A DNA stretch of 64,000 nt from Lactobacillus corticis (GTDB lineage: Bacteria; Bacillota; Bacilli; Lactobacillales; Lactobacillaceae). The notes below the pieces were generated by a model. The model was not told the origin of the DNA, did no database searches, and saw only the letters and a program-made list of their open reading frames with translations. The position numbers and the translations under genes were made by a program. Shown here piece by piece: positions 8,529 through 17,107 of this stretch. The first letter of the stretch is position 1. Every line of letters begins with the position of its first letter. The DNA is taken from assembly GCF_018327645.1 (NCBI RefSeq), contig NZ_BMAY01000006.1, positions 53,201-117,200 on the forward strand. Reading direction: 5' to 3'.

Positions 8529-8883
8529 TCCCGCTAGTCTTGCTATCATTCTCAACAACGGTACCATCAGCATTAATTCGGAATCCTTTATTTGCGCGTT
8601 CAATTTGATCCTCGGACAAATATTTATCCATTCCGGCAAAGCCCGATGGCAGCTTATTTGTGTCTTCGCGATACAGTTCTACCTGGGTTTGTAAAGTGGT
8701 CTTGAATGCTTGGTCTGCCTTCTTTTGGGCGCTGTCTTTAGTTCCAATAATATTCGGCACAATCAGCATGACCAGCATCACGATGATTGCCATTACCACA
8801 ACCATTTCAATTAAAGTAAAAGCCTCTTGCTTGCGCTGTTTTCGCAATATTTTAACTACAAAATTTCTCACACGTGTTTTCAT
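8518..8883 (-). CDS. comGC: ComGC major pseudopilin
   Basis: A 121-residue major competence pseudopilin. The sequence EAFTLIEMVVVMAIIVMLVM carries the prepilin peptidase site and pilus-core helix near 20-39; the leader of about 19 residues is basic. The domain KADQAFKTTLQTQVELYR is characteristic of ComGC. GGAGAAAATAG precedes the ATG. The gene follows comGB by 22 bases. It polymerises into the retractable pilus that pulls transforming DNA through the wall. Confidence 0.92.
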   Translation of the reverse strand: MKTRVRNFVVKILRKQRKQEAFTLIEMVVVMAIIVMLVMLIVPNIIGTKDSAQKKADQAFKTTLQTQVELYREDTNKLPSGFAGMDKYLSEDQIERANKGFRINADGTVVENDSKTSGNEK

Positions 8884-8905
8884 CTATTTTCTCCTATCCC
8901 GTTAA

Positions 8906-9904
8906 TTAAAATCCCTGAATCATGGTGTACATTGGCAGCAAGAGTTTTAAGTACATCCCTAAAATGCTGACCCCCAATAGTACAAAGCAGACAGGTTGAA
9001 TATTAACCACTAATTTTTCAATTTTTTCGGTTAACTCTAAAAATAAGCTCCTACCTAACAACAGGCAGCGTTCACCCAAATCGGCCCGCGTTGAACCAGT
9101 TTCTAATATCAGCAGCAAACTATTTGGCAAAAAAGGATTTTTACGAATCAACTCTTTTAAATCTGCCCCCTGCAACAGGTCCGCCCTTACCTCAGAAGCA
9201 ATTATCTGCTGCAAGCTTCCCGCTTCCTGTCTAATCGCATAATCACACATTTGCTGCAGACTAAAGCCGCTAGTTAAAAATAAACCAATATCATACACCA
9301 GCAAGTAGCTAATATAGAGCTTGATTACTTTTCCTAAAATGGGCAAACGCACCAGTTTCTGTAATGACTGATAGTCTAACTTCTGCACCAGTCGCAGCAT
9401 CCATAAAAAGGCCGCAACGCCTGCCACAATTAATAAACCAAGACCAGCAAAGAGCCAGTCGCCAAGATGATTCTGCTGACCAGCAAAATTATTTGCTAAT
9501 AATTCCTGCATCACCAGCAGCAAACAGACCATCATACCGGCAATAACCAAGGGATAAGAAAGTTGACCGGCAATTTTCTTCAGTTGCTGCTGTTTTAAAC
9601 GGGTGAGTGTGGCAAGCTGCTGGAGACATTCAACCAAGTTGCCTTGATGAAATGCCAGCATAATTTGGGTAACGACTGTTTTGGAAAAACCTAACTGGCG
9701 CAATTCTTCGCTTAACTCATGTCCCTGTCTAAGATTTTTTGCTAGCCGGAGCATCAAGTCGCGTTCTTGTGGCCATAACACTGGCAACATATCAATGCTG
9801 GCAGCCAAGGAAAAACCATTTTTGAGGCTATGGGCCAAAAATTCCAGCATAGCTAATTGTTGCTTGGCTGATAGTTTATCCTTGTTGGAAGAGCTCATAA
9901 GCAT
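8906..9904 (-). CDS. comGB: ComGB type II secretion/pilus membrane platform protein
   Basis: A 332-residue GspF/PilC-family protein with two cytoplasmic helical domains and three membrane helices at about 118-138, 150-170 and 305-325. It anchors the ATPase ComGA and the growing pilus in the membrane. The start at 9904 overlaps the end of comGA by 29 bases, with AGGGAGG ten bases upstream; a second ATG six bases further in is possible. The motif TGSTRADLGERC before the last helix is typical of the family. Confidence 0.9.
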   Translation of the reverse strand: MLMSSSNKDKLSAKQQLAMLEFLAHSLKNGFSLAASIDMLPVLWPQERDLMLRLAKNLRQGHELSEELRQLGFSKTVVTQIMLAFHQGNLVECLQQLATLTRLKQQQLKKIAGQLSYPLVIAGMMVCLLLVMQELLANNFAGQQNHLGDWLFAGLGLLIVAGVAAFLWMLRLVQKLDYQSLQKLVRLPILGKVIKLYISYLLVYDIGLFLTSGFSLQQMCDYAIRQEAGSLQQIIASEVRADLLQGADLKELIRKNPFLPNSLLLILETGSTRADLGERCLLLGRSLFLELTEKIEKLVVNIQPVCFVLLGVSILGMYLKLLLPMYTMIQGF

Positions 9905-10853
9905 CTAAATCAAGCCTCCCTTCCTTGACCAAAGCCGCCAAATTTTGCCGCCAGGCGACGAAGTCGGCTCTTTGATCGGTATTAATCAGTTTGGTCAACT
10001 GCCGTCCAGCTGCAAGATCTAATAAACAGGCTTGTCCCGAATTGGTCGGCAAAAGACGCTGATATGAAACTGCGGTTAAACAGTTGCATAAATCCGTGCG
10101 GCCAATTCCTAAGCTCTCCAAGCGACTTATGGTCTGGTAGGTGCTCTTGGCATGGACAGTAGCTAAAACTAAATGTCCCGAAAGAGCCGCATCAACTGCT
10201 AGTCTGGCCGTCACTTGATCACGAATTTCTCCGATGATCAACACATCGGGCCGATGGCGCAAGGCTGCCTTTAACAAGGCTTGATAGCTAATCCCTGCTT
10301 CATCATTGATTTGGGTCTGCAAAAAGTCCTGATGAGCAACTTCAACCGGATCTTCGATGGTTAAGACTAATTGCCCCTGCCTAGCTAATTCTTGGGCCAA
10401 GCTATACATCGTTGTCGTCTTGCCTGATCCGGTTGGACCGCTGGTCAAGATCAAACCCCGCCGTCCCACTAGCTTGGCCAATTCTTCAAACTGTTCCGGG
10501 TAAAAATACCTACTGGTAGCCAGATCATAGATAATGCGCAAAACCAGCGATTCCCGATCATGAAAATCACCAATGCTGGACAAACGAACAGCATAGGACT
10601 GGTCATTTAAAACAACTTGATAGGCCCCTACTTGTGGCCTGCGGTGTTCTGCCAAGTCCATTTCGGCGCTGTACTTGAAATAATTGATTAATTCCCGTCC
10701 TTCGCTATAGGTGAGTTTTTGTTGGTTGCTTAACCCATTTTTGGTTCGGAAATACAAAACGAACCCAGCGACTGTTGGCAAGATAAAAACATCACTAGCA
10801 TTTTTCGCAATTGCTCCTTCCAGTAATTTAGCAGCTCGCTTGGCTGCAGTCAT
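9876..10853 (-). CDS. comGA: ComGA traffic ATPase of the competence pilus
   Basis: A 325-residue GspE/PilB-type secretion ATPase that powers assembly of the DNA-uptake pilus. Walker A is GPTGSGKTTT at 139-148, the Asp box is near 168 (TIEDPVE), Walker B is VLIIGEIRD at 204-212 and the His box is near 228-234. The first open ATG (10857-10859) touches the ribosome binding site AAAGGAGGG, so the ATG at 10851-10853, seven bases further, is the likely start. It is shorter than GspE because the N-terminal domain is reduced, normal for ComGA. First gene of the seven-gene comG operon. Confidence 0.93.
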   Translation of the reverse strand: MTAAKRAAKLLEGAIAKNASDVFILPTVAGFVLYFRTKNGLSNQQKLTYSEGRELINYFKYSAEMDLAEHRRPQVGAYQVVLNDQSYAVRLSSIGDFHDRESLVLRIIYDLATSRYFYPEQFEELAKLVGRRGLILTSGPTGSGKTTTMYSLAQELARQGQLVLTIEDPVEVAHQDFLQTQINDEAGISYQALLKAALRHRPDVLIIGEIRDQVTARLAVDAALSGHLVLATVHAKSTYQTISRLESLGIGRTDLCNCLTAVSYQRLLPTNSGQACLLDLAAGRQLTKLINTDQRADFVAWRQNLAALVKEGRLDLDAYELFQQG

Positions 10854-10891
10854 AAGCATCCCTCCTTTGATGATTTATCCCTCTATATATC

Positions 10892-10908
10892 TAATACGCA
10901 AAAAAATG
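10892..10908 (-). promoter_or_regulatory. Candidate ComX/SigH-type com box before comGA
   Basis: The minus strand reads a run of seven T followed by GCGTATTAG, about 40 bases before the comGA start. Com boxes read by alternative sigma factor ComX have a T-rich element and a TACGAATA-like core; TGCGTATTA differs from it at several places. No good SigA promoter is seen here. Tentative. Confidence 0.35.
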
Positions 10909-10975
10909 GATTTCTTCACAAGTTTTTGCATAATTTTTTACCCCTTTCTTGATCAGTTGGCCTGATGGCATAAAG

Positions 10976-11025
10976 AAAAAAATATCGCCATACTATGCAC
11001 TAATAATGCTTAGCATGACGATATT
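10976..11025 (-). terminator. Second, long terminator between yebC and comGA
   Basis: On the minus strand a 15-base-pair stem (AATATCGTCATGCTA with TAGTATGGCGATATT, some G-U) is followed by seven T. It would insulate comG from yebC transcription. Confidence 0.7.
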
Positions 11026-11046
11026 TGTAGCTGCTTTCCTGCAAAA

Positions 11047-11085
11047 GAAAAAGCGTCTGGAAAATTTTTCCCAGACACTTAAAAA
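11047..11085 (-). terminator. Terminator of yebC
   Basis: On the minus strand AGTGTCTGG and CCAGACGCT pair (one G-U) and are followed by a T-rich run. It starts nine bases after the yebC stop. Confidence 0.75.
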
Positions 11086-11093
11086 ATTAAGAT

Positions 11094-11828
11094 TTATTCA
11101 TCATCATCGTCAGCGGCAGCTGAGTAAACGTTAGAAACGTCGTCATCATCTTCCAACTGGTCGATTAAATGTTCGTATTGTTCCTTCTTATCAGCTGGAA
11201 CTGGCGTCGTGTTTTGCGGAATCATAGTTAATTCAGCATCAGCCAACTTGTAGCCAGCCTTTTCCAAAGCATCCCGAACTTGCGCAAATTGCTTTGGATC
11301 AGTGTAAATTTCGTAGGCGTCGTCACTGGTTTGCAAGTCATCAGCACCGGCATCCATAACGTCCAATAACATTTGGTCTTCGTCAGCATCAGTCGTTGAA
11401 CGGTCAATTACAATGTAACCCTTCCGGTCAAACATGTATGCAACTGAACCCGTTGCCCCTAATGAACCGCCGTTACGAGTAAAGGCTACCCGCACAGCTG
11501 AAGCAGTCCGGTTCTTGTTGTCAGTTAAAGCTTCAACTAAAACTGCCACGCCACCTGGTGCGTAACCTTCGTAGGTAATTTCATCGTAGTGTTCTTCTGA
11601 GTTACCCTCAGCCTTTTTGATGGCACGTTGGATGTTGTCCTTAGGCATGTTGGCAGCCCGGGCTTTATCCATAACTAACCGCAAAGCCGGATTCCCTGAA
11701 GGGTCAGGACCACCACTCTTTGCAGCCATGTAAATTTCACGAGATAACTTTTGGAAAATTTTACCTCTCTTAGCGTCTTGTGCATTCTTGCGGCCTTGGA
11801 TATTGTGCCATTTTGAATGTCCTGACAT
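11094..11828 (-). CDS. yebC: YebC/PmpR-family (TACO1) translation or transcription factor
   Basis: A 244-residue protein opening with [22 protein letters not shown] in pieces characteristic of the YebC/TACO1 family, with [16 protein letters not shown] near 69. Members have been described as transcription regulators and more recently as ribosome-associated factors relieving stalling at proline stretches. The C-terminus is strongly acidic (DDDDVSN, ADDDDE). It is monocistronic, with its own promoter and terminators. Confidence 0.95.
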   Translation of the reverse strand: MSGHSKWHNIQGRKNAQDAKRGKIFQKLSREIYMAAKSGGPDPSGNPALRLVMDKARAANMPKDNIQRAIKKAEGNSEEHYDEITYEGYAPGGVAVLVEALTDNKNRTASAVRVAFTRNGGSLGATGSVAYMFDRKGYIVIDRSTTDADEDQMLLDVMDAGADDLQTSDDAYEIYTDPKQFAQVRDALEKAGYKLADAELTMIPQNTTPVPADKKEQYEHLIDQLEDDDDVSNVYSAAADDDDE

Positions 11829-11873
11829 ATAAGAATCCTTCTTTCTCTTCTATAGATTTAATCAACGACAATT

Positions 11874-11902
11874 AGTTTAACTCACTGTTATCAAAAATTC
11901 AA
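11874..11902 (-). promoter_or_regulatory. Candidate promoter of yebC
   Basis: On the minus strand TTGAAT and TAAACT are 17 bases apart, about 46 bases before the yebC start. Confidence 0.4.
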
Positions 11903-11915
11903 GATAATAGCGGTA

Positions 11916-12434
11916 TTACTTGCTTTGTTTCCGTTTTTCCGCTATGAAATAATACACAATCAGCATGATAATTATTCCGGTTAAACTCCCCAAACTATCC
12001 AGCATGACATCATGCACGCTAGGCGTCCGGTCGCCGGTTAAGTATTGGTGGTATTCATCAAAGGCTGCCATCGCAACGCAGAAAAACCAGGTGCTAAAAA
12101 CGCCGATCCACTTAATGCGGCTCAAGCGCCGGAAACCGATATAGGAAAAAAGTCCCAAGAGCAAATATGAGCCAAAGTGGGCGGCTTTCCGCAGGACAAA
12201 TTCAGCCATCGCAGCTACTCCGCCGTCATTTAGACTATTATGCCACTTACCGGCATAATAGATATTCCAGTTACCGACAATGTTTTCTAACCATTTTAGA
12301 TAGTGGTTAGTGAAGCTCGGCTGCAATTTTTGCTCATTATAGGTCATGGAGCTTGAAATAAATAAGCCAATTAACACCAGTGCAGCTAAAGCCAGTGCAA
12401 TTTTTTCGTGTTTTGAAAAGTGAAAGTTATTCAT
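11916..12434 (-). CDS. VanZ-like membrane protein
   Basis: A 172-residue protein with four membrane helices (about 12-27, 83-102, 110-128, 142-163). The second half has the VanZ pattern: FVLRKAAHFGSYLLLG followed later by FDEYHQYLTGDRTPSVHDVMLD. VanZ was first found with the teicoplanin-resistance genes; the chromosomal relatives are common in lactobacilli and their role is not established. It lies upstream of yebC in the same direction with about 90 bases between them, containing the yebC promoter. Confidence 0.85.
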   Translation of the reverse strand: MNNFHFSKHEKIALALAALVLIGLFISSSMTYNEQKLQPSFTNHYLKWLENIVGNWNIYYAGKWHNSLNDGGVAAMAEFVLRKAAHFGSYLLLGLFSYIGFRRLSRIKWIGVFSTWFFCVAMAAFDEYHQYLTGDRTPSVHDVMLDSLGSLTGIIIMLIVYYFIAEKRKQSK

Positions 12435-12759
12435 GTTCGTCCTTCTTCATAAATTACGGATTTACCCATTTAGTTATCAATTCTACCAAAAACCTTGAAG
12501 ATAGTTCAGATAAAAACTCAGCTTAAGAATAAAAAAATAATTAGGTCACATCAAAATATGGCGCCGATTCATAATCATGCACAACATCTTGTATGATTTT
12601 TGTAATTTTTTGATGCCTTGGCTCTCTAGCGGTTAAAGCTTATAGTTCGTGTTTCGCAAGTAAAAGTGCATTGGCCCAGCTTTTATTACTTGATAATATC
12701 AAGAAGCAACGTACGTTACAGGAGGTCTTTGAAGTTTTTGTTCTATTCTGGAGGTAAAA
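12435..12759. other. Intergenic region before the OFA transporter, with hairpins
   Basis: This 325-base stretch has no convincing gene. It is the divergent promoter region of the VanZ-like gene and the transporter. On the plus strand CAAGTAA at 12657 pairs with TTACTTG ending at 12692, and the perfect palindrome CTTGATA-A-TATCAAG at 12688-12702 overlaps it, so the two hairpins share the bases CTTG and exclude each other. No T-run follows. A further GGAGG at 12720 starts no visible frame; the transporter uses the one at 12751. Confidence 0.5.
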
Positions 12760-13971
12760 ATGCAAAAACACAACCGTTACCTAGTCGCCCTTTGTGGGGT
12801 CTTGTTCCACTTGATGATCGGCTCAGTTTATGCTTGGAGCGTCTTTAGCAAACCCATTATGGCCGCTACCAGTTGGAGCGAGTCACAAATCTCTTTTGCA
12901 TTCTCACTAGCTATTTTCTGCCTAGGCATGTCCGCTGCCTTTATGGGTCGAATCGTTGAAAAATATGGTCCCACAACTACCGGCACCAACTCAGCGATTT
13001 TGTTCGGAATCGGGATCGCGGGTACTGGCTTAGCTATCCATTCAAATCAATTATGGCTGCTCTATTTGACCTATGGCGTAATCGGAGGGCTAGGTTTAGG
13101 TTCTGGCTACGTCACCCCCGTTTCAACCATCATCAAGTGGTTCCCTGACAAACGGGGCCTAGCTACGGGGTTGGCAATTATGGGCTTTGGTTTTGCTGCC
13201 CTAGTAACCAGTCCCATTGCCCAAAAATTAATGGCAAGTGTCGGCTTAGAAAAAACCTTCTTTATCTTGGGCGCTTGTTATTTCATTGTGATGATCGTGG
13301 CCGCGCAATTTATTAAACGGCCCCGTCCAAATGAATTGCCTGAAAACTTGCAGCACATCCAACCCAAAGAAGCGACCGGCTTGCAAATGCGAGCTAATGA
13401 TGCGGTCAAAACGCCAGTTTTTTGGGGTCTTTGGTTCATGTTCTTCATCAACATTACCACCGGAATTGGTTTAGTTTCCGCTGCTTCGCCAATGGGGCAA
13501 GAAATGACTGGCATGTCTGCTGGGATTGCTGCTATTTTGGTTGGGATCATTGGCTTGTTTAATGGTTTTGGTCGTTTGGTTTGGGCAACCATGTCTGACT
13601 TTCTTGGACGGCCGCAAACCTACAGCCTAATTTTTATTGTTGATATCATTTGTCTAGCTTTAATTTTGCTACTCCACCAACAATTGATTTTCAGCATTGC
13701 CATCTGTATCTTGTTATCTTGTTACGGGGCTGGTTTTTCCGTCATTCCAGCTTACCTGGGGGACGTCTTTGGGACGCTTGAACTAGGAGCCTTGCATGGC
13801 TATATTTTAACTGCCTGGGCAGCAGCTGGGATCGTCGGTCCTGTTCTCCTTTCATATACCCACCAAGTACTTGGAAGCTACAACGTAACTTTGATCGTAT
13901 TTATGATCATTGACTTAATTTCGTTGGTGGTTTCGCTGCTTATCAAAAAGCATATCAAGAATTTGCAATAA
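12760..13971 (+). CDS. OFA-family major facilitator transporter
   Basis: A 403-residue protein with about 12 membrane helices. The N-terminus YLVALCGVLFHLMIGSVYAWSVFSKP is split here into the patterns GVLFHLMIGSVYAW and SVFSKP, typical of the oxalate/formate antiporter (OFA) family, with MGRIVEKYGP as the loop 2-3 motif and GFGFAALVTSP near helix 5. Most OFA proteins in lactobacilli are uncharacterised; transport of a small monocarboxylate is a reasonable guess. GGAGG lies six bases before the ATG. It stands alone, between its leader and a bidirectional terminator. Confidence 0.88.
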   Translation: MQKHNRYLVALCGVLFHLMIGSVYAWSVFSKPIMAATSWSESQISFAFSLAIFCLGMSAAFMGRIVEKYGPTTTGTNSAILFGIGIAGTGLAIHSNQLWLLYLTYGVIGGLGLGSGYVTPVSTIIKWFPDKRGLATGLAIMGFGFAALVTSPIAQKLMASVGLEKTFFILGACYFIVMIVAAQFIKRPRPNELPENLQHIQPKEATGLQMRANDAVKTPVFWGLWFMFFINITTGIGLVSAASPMGQEMTGMSAGIAAILVGIIGLFNGFGRLVWATMSDFLGRPQTYSLIFIVDIICLALILLLHQQLIFSIAICILLSCYGAGFSVIPAYLGDVFGTLELGALHGYILTAWAAAGIVGPVLLSYTHQVLGSYNVTLIVFMIIDLISLVVSLLIKKHIKNLQ

Positions 13972-14000
13972 GACCGGCGCAAGGCGTTTGGCAAAACATA

Positions 14001-14034
14001 AAAAACGGCCAGATTAATTTCTGGTCGTTTTTGC
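14001..14034. terminator. Bidirectional terminator after the OFA transporter
   Basis: ACGGCCAG and CTGGTCGT pair (one G-U) around ATTAATTT, with A-run before and T-run after; serves both convergent genes. Confidence 0.8.
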
Positions 14035-14037
14035 TAT

Positions 14038-14493
14038 TTAAAAATGCAAATTTAATAAAGTAATTATCACATAAGTCATGCCACTGGCTATCACCGGTCC
14101 AGCTGCCACCCCTTTAAAAGCAACCACGCCGATAATTGTTCCCAAAACCAGGGCTACCGTGACTTGCGGAACATTAGCCAATTGGTTAACCCCATATTTT
14201 GATAAAATAGCCACCGCAATTCCCATCAAAACGGCAATCCAGCCTGCTGGCGTTTTAAAAGCGTTAAGCAGATCGCTAAAGCCAATTTTACCAGTTGCAA
14301 TCGGCACTAAAATCGCAATCGAAATAATGGTTACGCCCCAATTAATCCCCTTGGCTTCAATGGTGGGCAGCCATTTTGCCGTAAACGGAATGAGTTTTAA
14401 CACCATTACCACCCCCGTGGCAATCAACAAGGACTGATTATGTCCAAAATATGCCACCAGGAGGATTAATCCTAGAAATAACCAAATCTCCAT
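14038..14493 (-). CDS. UPF0756 (DUF441) membrane protein
   Basis: A 151-residue hydrophobic protein with four to five helices, matching the UPF0756/DUF441 pattern ([20 protein letters not shown], then [13 protein letters not shown]). Function unknown. The start at 14493 is chosen because GGAG lies seven bases upstream; the open frame reaches seven codons further. Its ribosome binding site overlaps the stop region of the phosphatase gene, so the two are coupled. Confidence 0.82.
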   Translation of the reverse strand: MEIWLFLGLILLVAYFGHNQSLLIATGVVMVLKLIPFTAKWLPTIEAKGINWGVTIISIAILVPIATGKIGFSDLLNAFKTPAGWIAVLMGIAVAILSKYGVNQLANVPQVTVALVLGTIIGVVAFKGVAAGPVIASGMTYVIITLLNLHF

Positions 14494-14497
14494 CTCT

Positions 14498-14974
14498 TTA
14501 CTCCGCATTGTCAAAAAGTTCCCGCATCAAACCTTCGCACCCGCTCTTGATATCATCAAAAGCAGTCTGGAAGTCATTCGTATACCAAGGGTCATCAATA
14601 TCACGATACTTGCCGGCATATTCCAAGAGCTTGTGTTCTTTGCGCTCAGGATCTCCAGCCGTTATGCGATTCATATCAAGGAAGTTTTCCTCATCCATGC
14701 AAATCAAAAGATCATATTTTTGATAATCAGACTGGACTAAAAGCTGTGCCTGATGCTTGGTATAAGGAACATGTTCCTTGGTTAGCTGCCGCTCGGCGCG
14801 CACATCCATGGGATGACCTAAGCCGCCAGCCCCAATCTCATCACTGGTCGTTGCCCGTGATTCAATCAATAACTGATCGCTAACCCCGCGCTGAGCTGCC
14901 AGTTGTTTCAGGACAAACTCAGCCATTGGCGAGCGACAAATATTGCCGTGACATACGAAAACAATTTTTTTCAT
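14498..14974 (-). CDS. Low-molecular-weight protein-tyrosine phosphatase
   Basis: A 158-residue phosphatase. The N-terminal P-loop [11 protein letters not shown] contains the nucleophile Cys-8 and Arg-14 (CX5R), and DDPWYTNDF near 126 holds the general acid Asp. Such enzymes reverse tyrosine phosphorylation, often of capsule kinases; no such kinase is in this window. It has its own upstream region of 60 bases after the acetyltransferase. Confidence 0.93.
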   Translation of the reverse strand: MKKIVFVCHGNICRSPMAEFVLKQLAAQRGVSDQLLIESRATTSDEIGAGGLGHPMDVRAERQLTKEHVPYTKHQAQLLVQSDYQKYDLLICMDEENFLDMNRITAGDPERKEHKLLEYAGKYRDIDDPWYTNDFQTAFDDIKSGCEGLMRELFDNAE

Positions 14975-15034
14975 TGTTCACACCCTTTTTATTCGGAATA
15001 ACGTAACAGTAGGTAATTATACCACTTGTTTTTC

Positions 15035-15538
15035 CTAAGCGGTCAACACCTTGTCATAGGCGACTTTTTCGCCGCCATCAAACCAAATGCGACCCCGATA
15101 GCTAAAACCGTTTTTCTCAATGATATGCTGCATCTTGTAATTTTCAGGATCGGTATCAACTCGTAAAGCGGTCACGCCGCTGGCTAGGGCCAATTTTTCG
15201 ACTAATTGGAAAACCGTGCTGCTCAAGCCACGCCCCCGAGCCTTTTCGGAAAAGGCCAAGCGATGGATTACTACGTACTGGTCGCTCGTTTGCCAGGTTC
15301 CTTGAAGCTTTTCATATGCTGGTTCGCCGGAAAAATCGGCACAAACATAACCCAACAAGTCTATCCCATCAGTTACAAAATAAGCTGCTTTTTTGTCGAT
15401 ATCGGCCTTGATATGACCTTCATCTGGATAACCGGTTTGCCATTGATCAACGCCTTGATCGGCTAAATGTTGTTTGGCATCGTTAATGATTGCCATTGCC
15501 TGGTCCAACTCATTTGGCTTTACTAAACGCAATTCCAT
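15035..15538 (-). CDS. GNAT-family N-acetyltransferase
   Basis: A 167-residue acetyltransferase. The acetyl-CoA binding signature is SEKARGRGLSSTVF near 97, followed by TALRVDTDPENYKMQHIIEKNGF in the usual position for the last strands and helix. The substrate is not predictable. It is separated from the preceding operon by a terminator. Confidence 0.87.
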   Translation of the reverse strand: MELRLVKPNELDQAMAIINDAKQHLADQGVDQWQTGYPDEGHIKADIDKKAAYFVTDGIDLLGYVCADFSGEPAYEKLQGTWQTSDQYVVIHRLAFSEKARGRGLSSTVFQLVEKLALASGVTALRVDTDPENYKMQHIIEKNGFSYRGRIWFDGGEKVAYDKVLTA

Positions 15539-15621
15539 CTAATCACCTTTTTTATCAGTTTAAAATATTAGCGAATTACAAATTAACACGTTATCGTCTG
15601 GCTAGTCAAAAATTTTGTTTA

Positions 15622-15645
15622 CAAAAAAACAGCCCAACGGCTGCT
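15622..15645 (-). terminator. Terminator of the Cof-CopY-CrcB operon
   Basis: On the minus strand CAGCC and GGCTG flank GTTG and are followed by seven T. It begins 13 bases after the last gene of the operon. Confidence 0.7.
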
Positions 15646-15657
15646 TTGGCTAATTTT

Positions 15658-16401
15658 TTACTTTTGTTCGGCTTGGGTGGTTTGTTGACGTTCTCTTCTG
15701 TGCACTAATTCAACCCCGATTGGCCAAACAACGGCTAAAACTAGGCCCACAATCAAGCCAAAATATAATTGGGGTGACAGCGAAACTTTGATTGGTGCTA
15801 AATAAGTTCCGCTTAGCCATTCATTGGTCTTTTGACTTAATTCATACAAGCAGGCAAAAAGACCGCCAGTACTCAAGACCAGAGGCAAAGAAGCCCACTT
15901 GCGCCCAAACAACATTAAGACCGCTGTTAACAAGTACAGCCCTAAAACCAAATAAATGGCATATTGGTAAGCCGTAATTGCATGATAAACATTGGGATCG
16001 CTGCGTTTAACCCGTTTATTGACTTCAAGCACAATCATCTGATTCAGAATTTTTTCCAGGCTGGTCGAACCAGTTAGCCCCAAATCCTTTTCAGTTAATT
16101 TGCCATGTTTTTGAAAATTTTGGGTGGCGCGATAAATATCGATATATGAATAATTCATTGCCAGTTTAGCAGGCAGCTTTTTCAAATAGGTTTCTTCTAG
16201 CCCAGTTTCTTCAATGAACTGCAAGGTCAATTTGACTTCACTGCTATCCGTGGTTTTCTTAATATGTTTAATAACATTTTTTGCCAGTTTTTGCGTATTA
16301 TCAACGTGGACTGAAATTTGTCCATTTGTCATGGTGTACATAACCCCGACGGTAATTAATACTGCAAATAACCGCAGAATCCATTTCAAAGTTTTTCTCA
16401 T
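15658..16401 (-). CDS. Unknown membrane protein with an extracytoplasmic domain
   Basis: A 247-residue protein I do not recognise. One N-terminal helix (about 7-25) is followed by an exported region of about 115 residues (with ETGLEETYLKKLPAKLAMNYSYIDIYR in pieces), then three membrane helices at about 145-162, 170-187 and 213-233, and a basic/Gln-rich tail. The layout recalls small Firmicute membrane proteins of unknown role. It is the last gene of the crcB operon, overlapping crcB by four bases (ATGA), so it is coupled to fluoride export; whether it takes part is not known. Confidence 0.6.
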   Translation of the reverse strand: MRKTLKWILRLFAVLITVGVMYTMTNGQISVHVDNTQKLAKNVIKHIKKTTDSSEVKLTLQFIEETGLEETYLKKLPAKLAMNYSYIDIYRATQNFQKHGKLTEKDLGLTGSTSLEKILNQMIVLEVNKRVKRSDPNVYHAITAYQYAIYLVLGLYLLTAVLMLFGRKWASLPLVLSTGGLFACLYELSQKTNEWLSGTYLAPIKVSLSPQLYFGLIVGLVLAVVWPIGVELVHRRERQQTTQAEQK

Positions 16402-16745
16402 AAAAGTCTTCCTAAATACCAGCCACCATATACGAACAAGAGCCCACCTAAGTAAGTTACGAGCAGGTAATAAAGCAGATTGCGATAATCATGCCCCTTT
16501 AACAAGCTGATCAGCTCTGTATTCATTGTCGAAAAAGTAGTGTAGCCACCAAGAATGCCGGTTCCTAAAAATGCATAAATCCCCTTGCTGCTGCCCAGAC
16601 CAAATAACAAGCCCAACAAAAAGGCGCCAGATAAATTTATCAAACCGGTAATCCAAAATTCCCAACCTAGCTTCTTGCCGACCGACGTCACTTCATACCT
16701 TAATACGGCGCCAATTGCGGCACCAATTCCTGCTAACCAAACCAT
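16398..16745 (-). CDS. crcB2: CrcB/Fluc fluoride channel subunit 2
   Basis: A 115-residue four-helix membrane protein. The family motifs are GAVLRYE near 17, INLSGAFLLG near 36 with the channel Asn, and GGYTTFSTM near 71 whose central break binds the sodium ion. Fluc channels are antiparallel dimers; lactobacilli often encode two different subunits that assemble as a heterodimer, and the overlap of 13 bases with the other crcB gene fits that. Exports cytoplasmic fluoride. Confidence 0.93.
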   Translation of the reverse strand: MVWLAGIGAAIGAVLRYEVTSVGKKLGWEFWITGLINLSGAFLLGLLFGLGSSKGIYAFLGTGILGGYTTFSTMNTELISLLKGHDYRNLLYYLLVTYLGGLLFVYGGWYLGRLL

Positions 16746-17107
16746 CTAGCTGTCCTTTCGCCACAAAAAGCACCAAAATAAGCGCACGCTAATCCGAGGA
16801 AGATTGATCCCAGCAAATAAGCCATGGCATAAGGTGAATTGGCTTGCTGCAATTTTAAAAAGTCTAAATTAAAACTAGAAAAGGTGGTAAAAGCACCAAC
16901 AAAGCCCGTTCCTAAACCAGCAGCCAGCCAGTCTGGCATCCCTTTGATGGTGTTGACGCCATAGTAAGTTAACGCTGCCAGCAAAAAACAGCCTAATAGA
17001 TTGCTAATTAAGGTTCCCGCTGCTGACCAAGCAGCCGTTAACAGAAAACGCGCACAGCCGCCGAAAAAGGCAAAACCGGCAATGCTAACTTCTTTTCTGA
17101 TCAACAT
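16733..17107 (-). CDS. crcB1: CrcB/Fluc fluoride channel subunit 1
   Basis: A 124-residue four-helix protein with GGCARFLL near 16, SNLLGCFLLA near 35 and GFVGAFTTFSSF near 68, the Fluc motifs. It follows the CopY-like gene with a seven-base overlap and precedes crcB2. No room exists for a fluoride riboswitch directly in front of it, so control must come from the operon promoter or the repressor. Confidence 0.93.
   Translation of the reverse strand: MLIRKEVSIAGFAFFGGCARFLLTAAWSAAGTLISNLLGCFLLAALTYYGVNTIKGMPDWLAAGLGTGFVGAFTTFSSFNLDFLKLQQANSPYAMAYLLGSIFLGLACAYFGAFCGERTARWFG

Noticed and set aside
10854..10859. Earlier ATG as comGA start
   Set aside because: It touches the AGGAGG site; the ATG six bases further has ideal spacing.
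13278..13592. 104-codon minus-strand frame
   Set aside because: Antisense to the OFA transporter.
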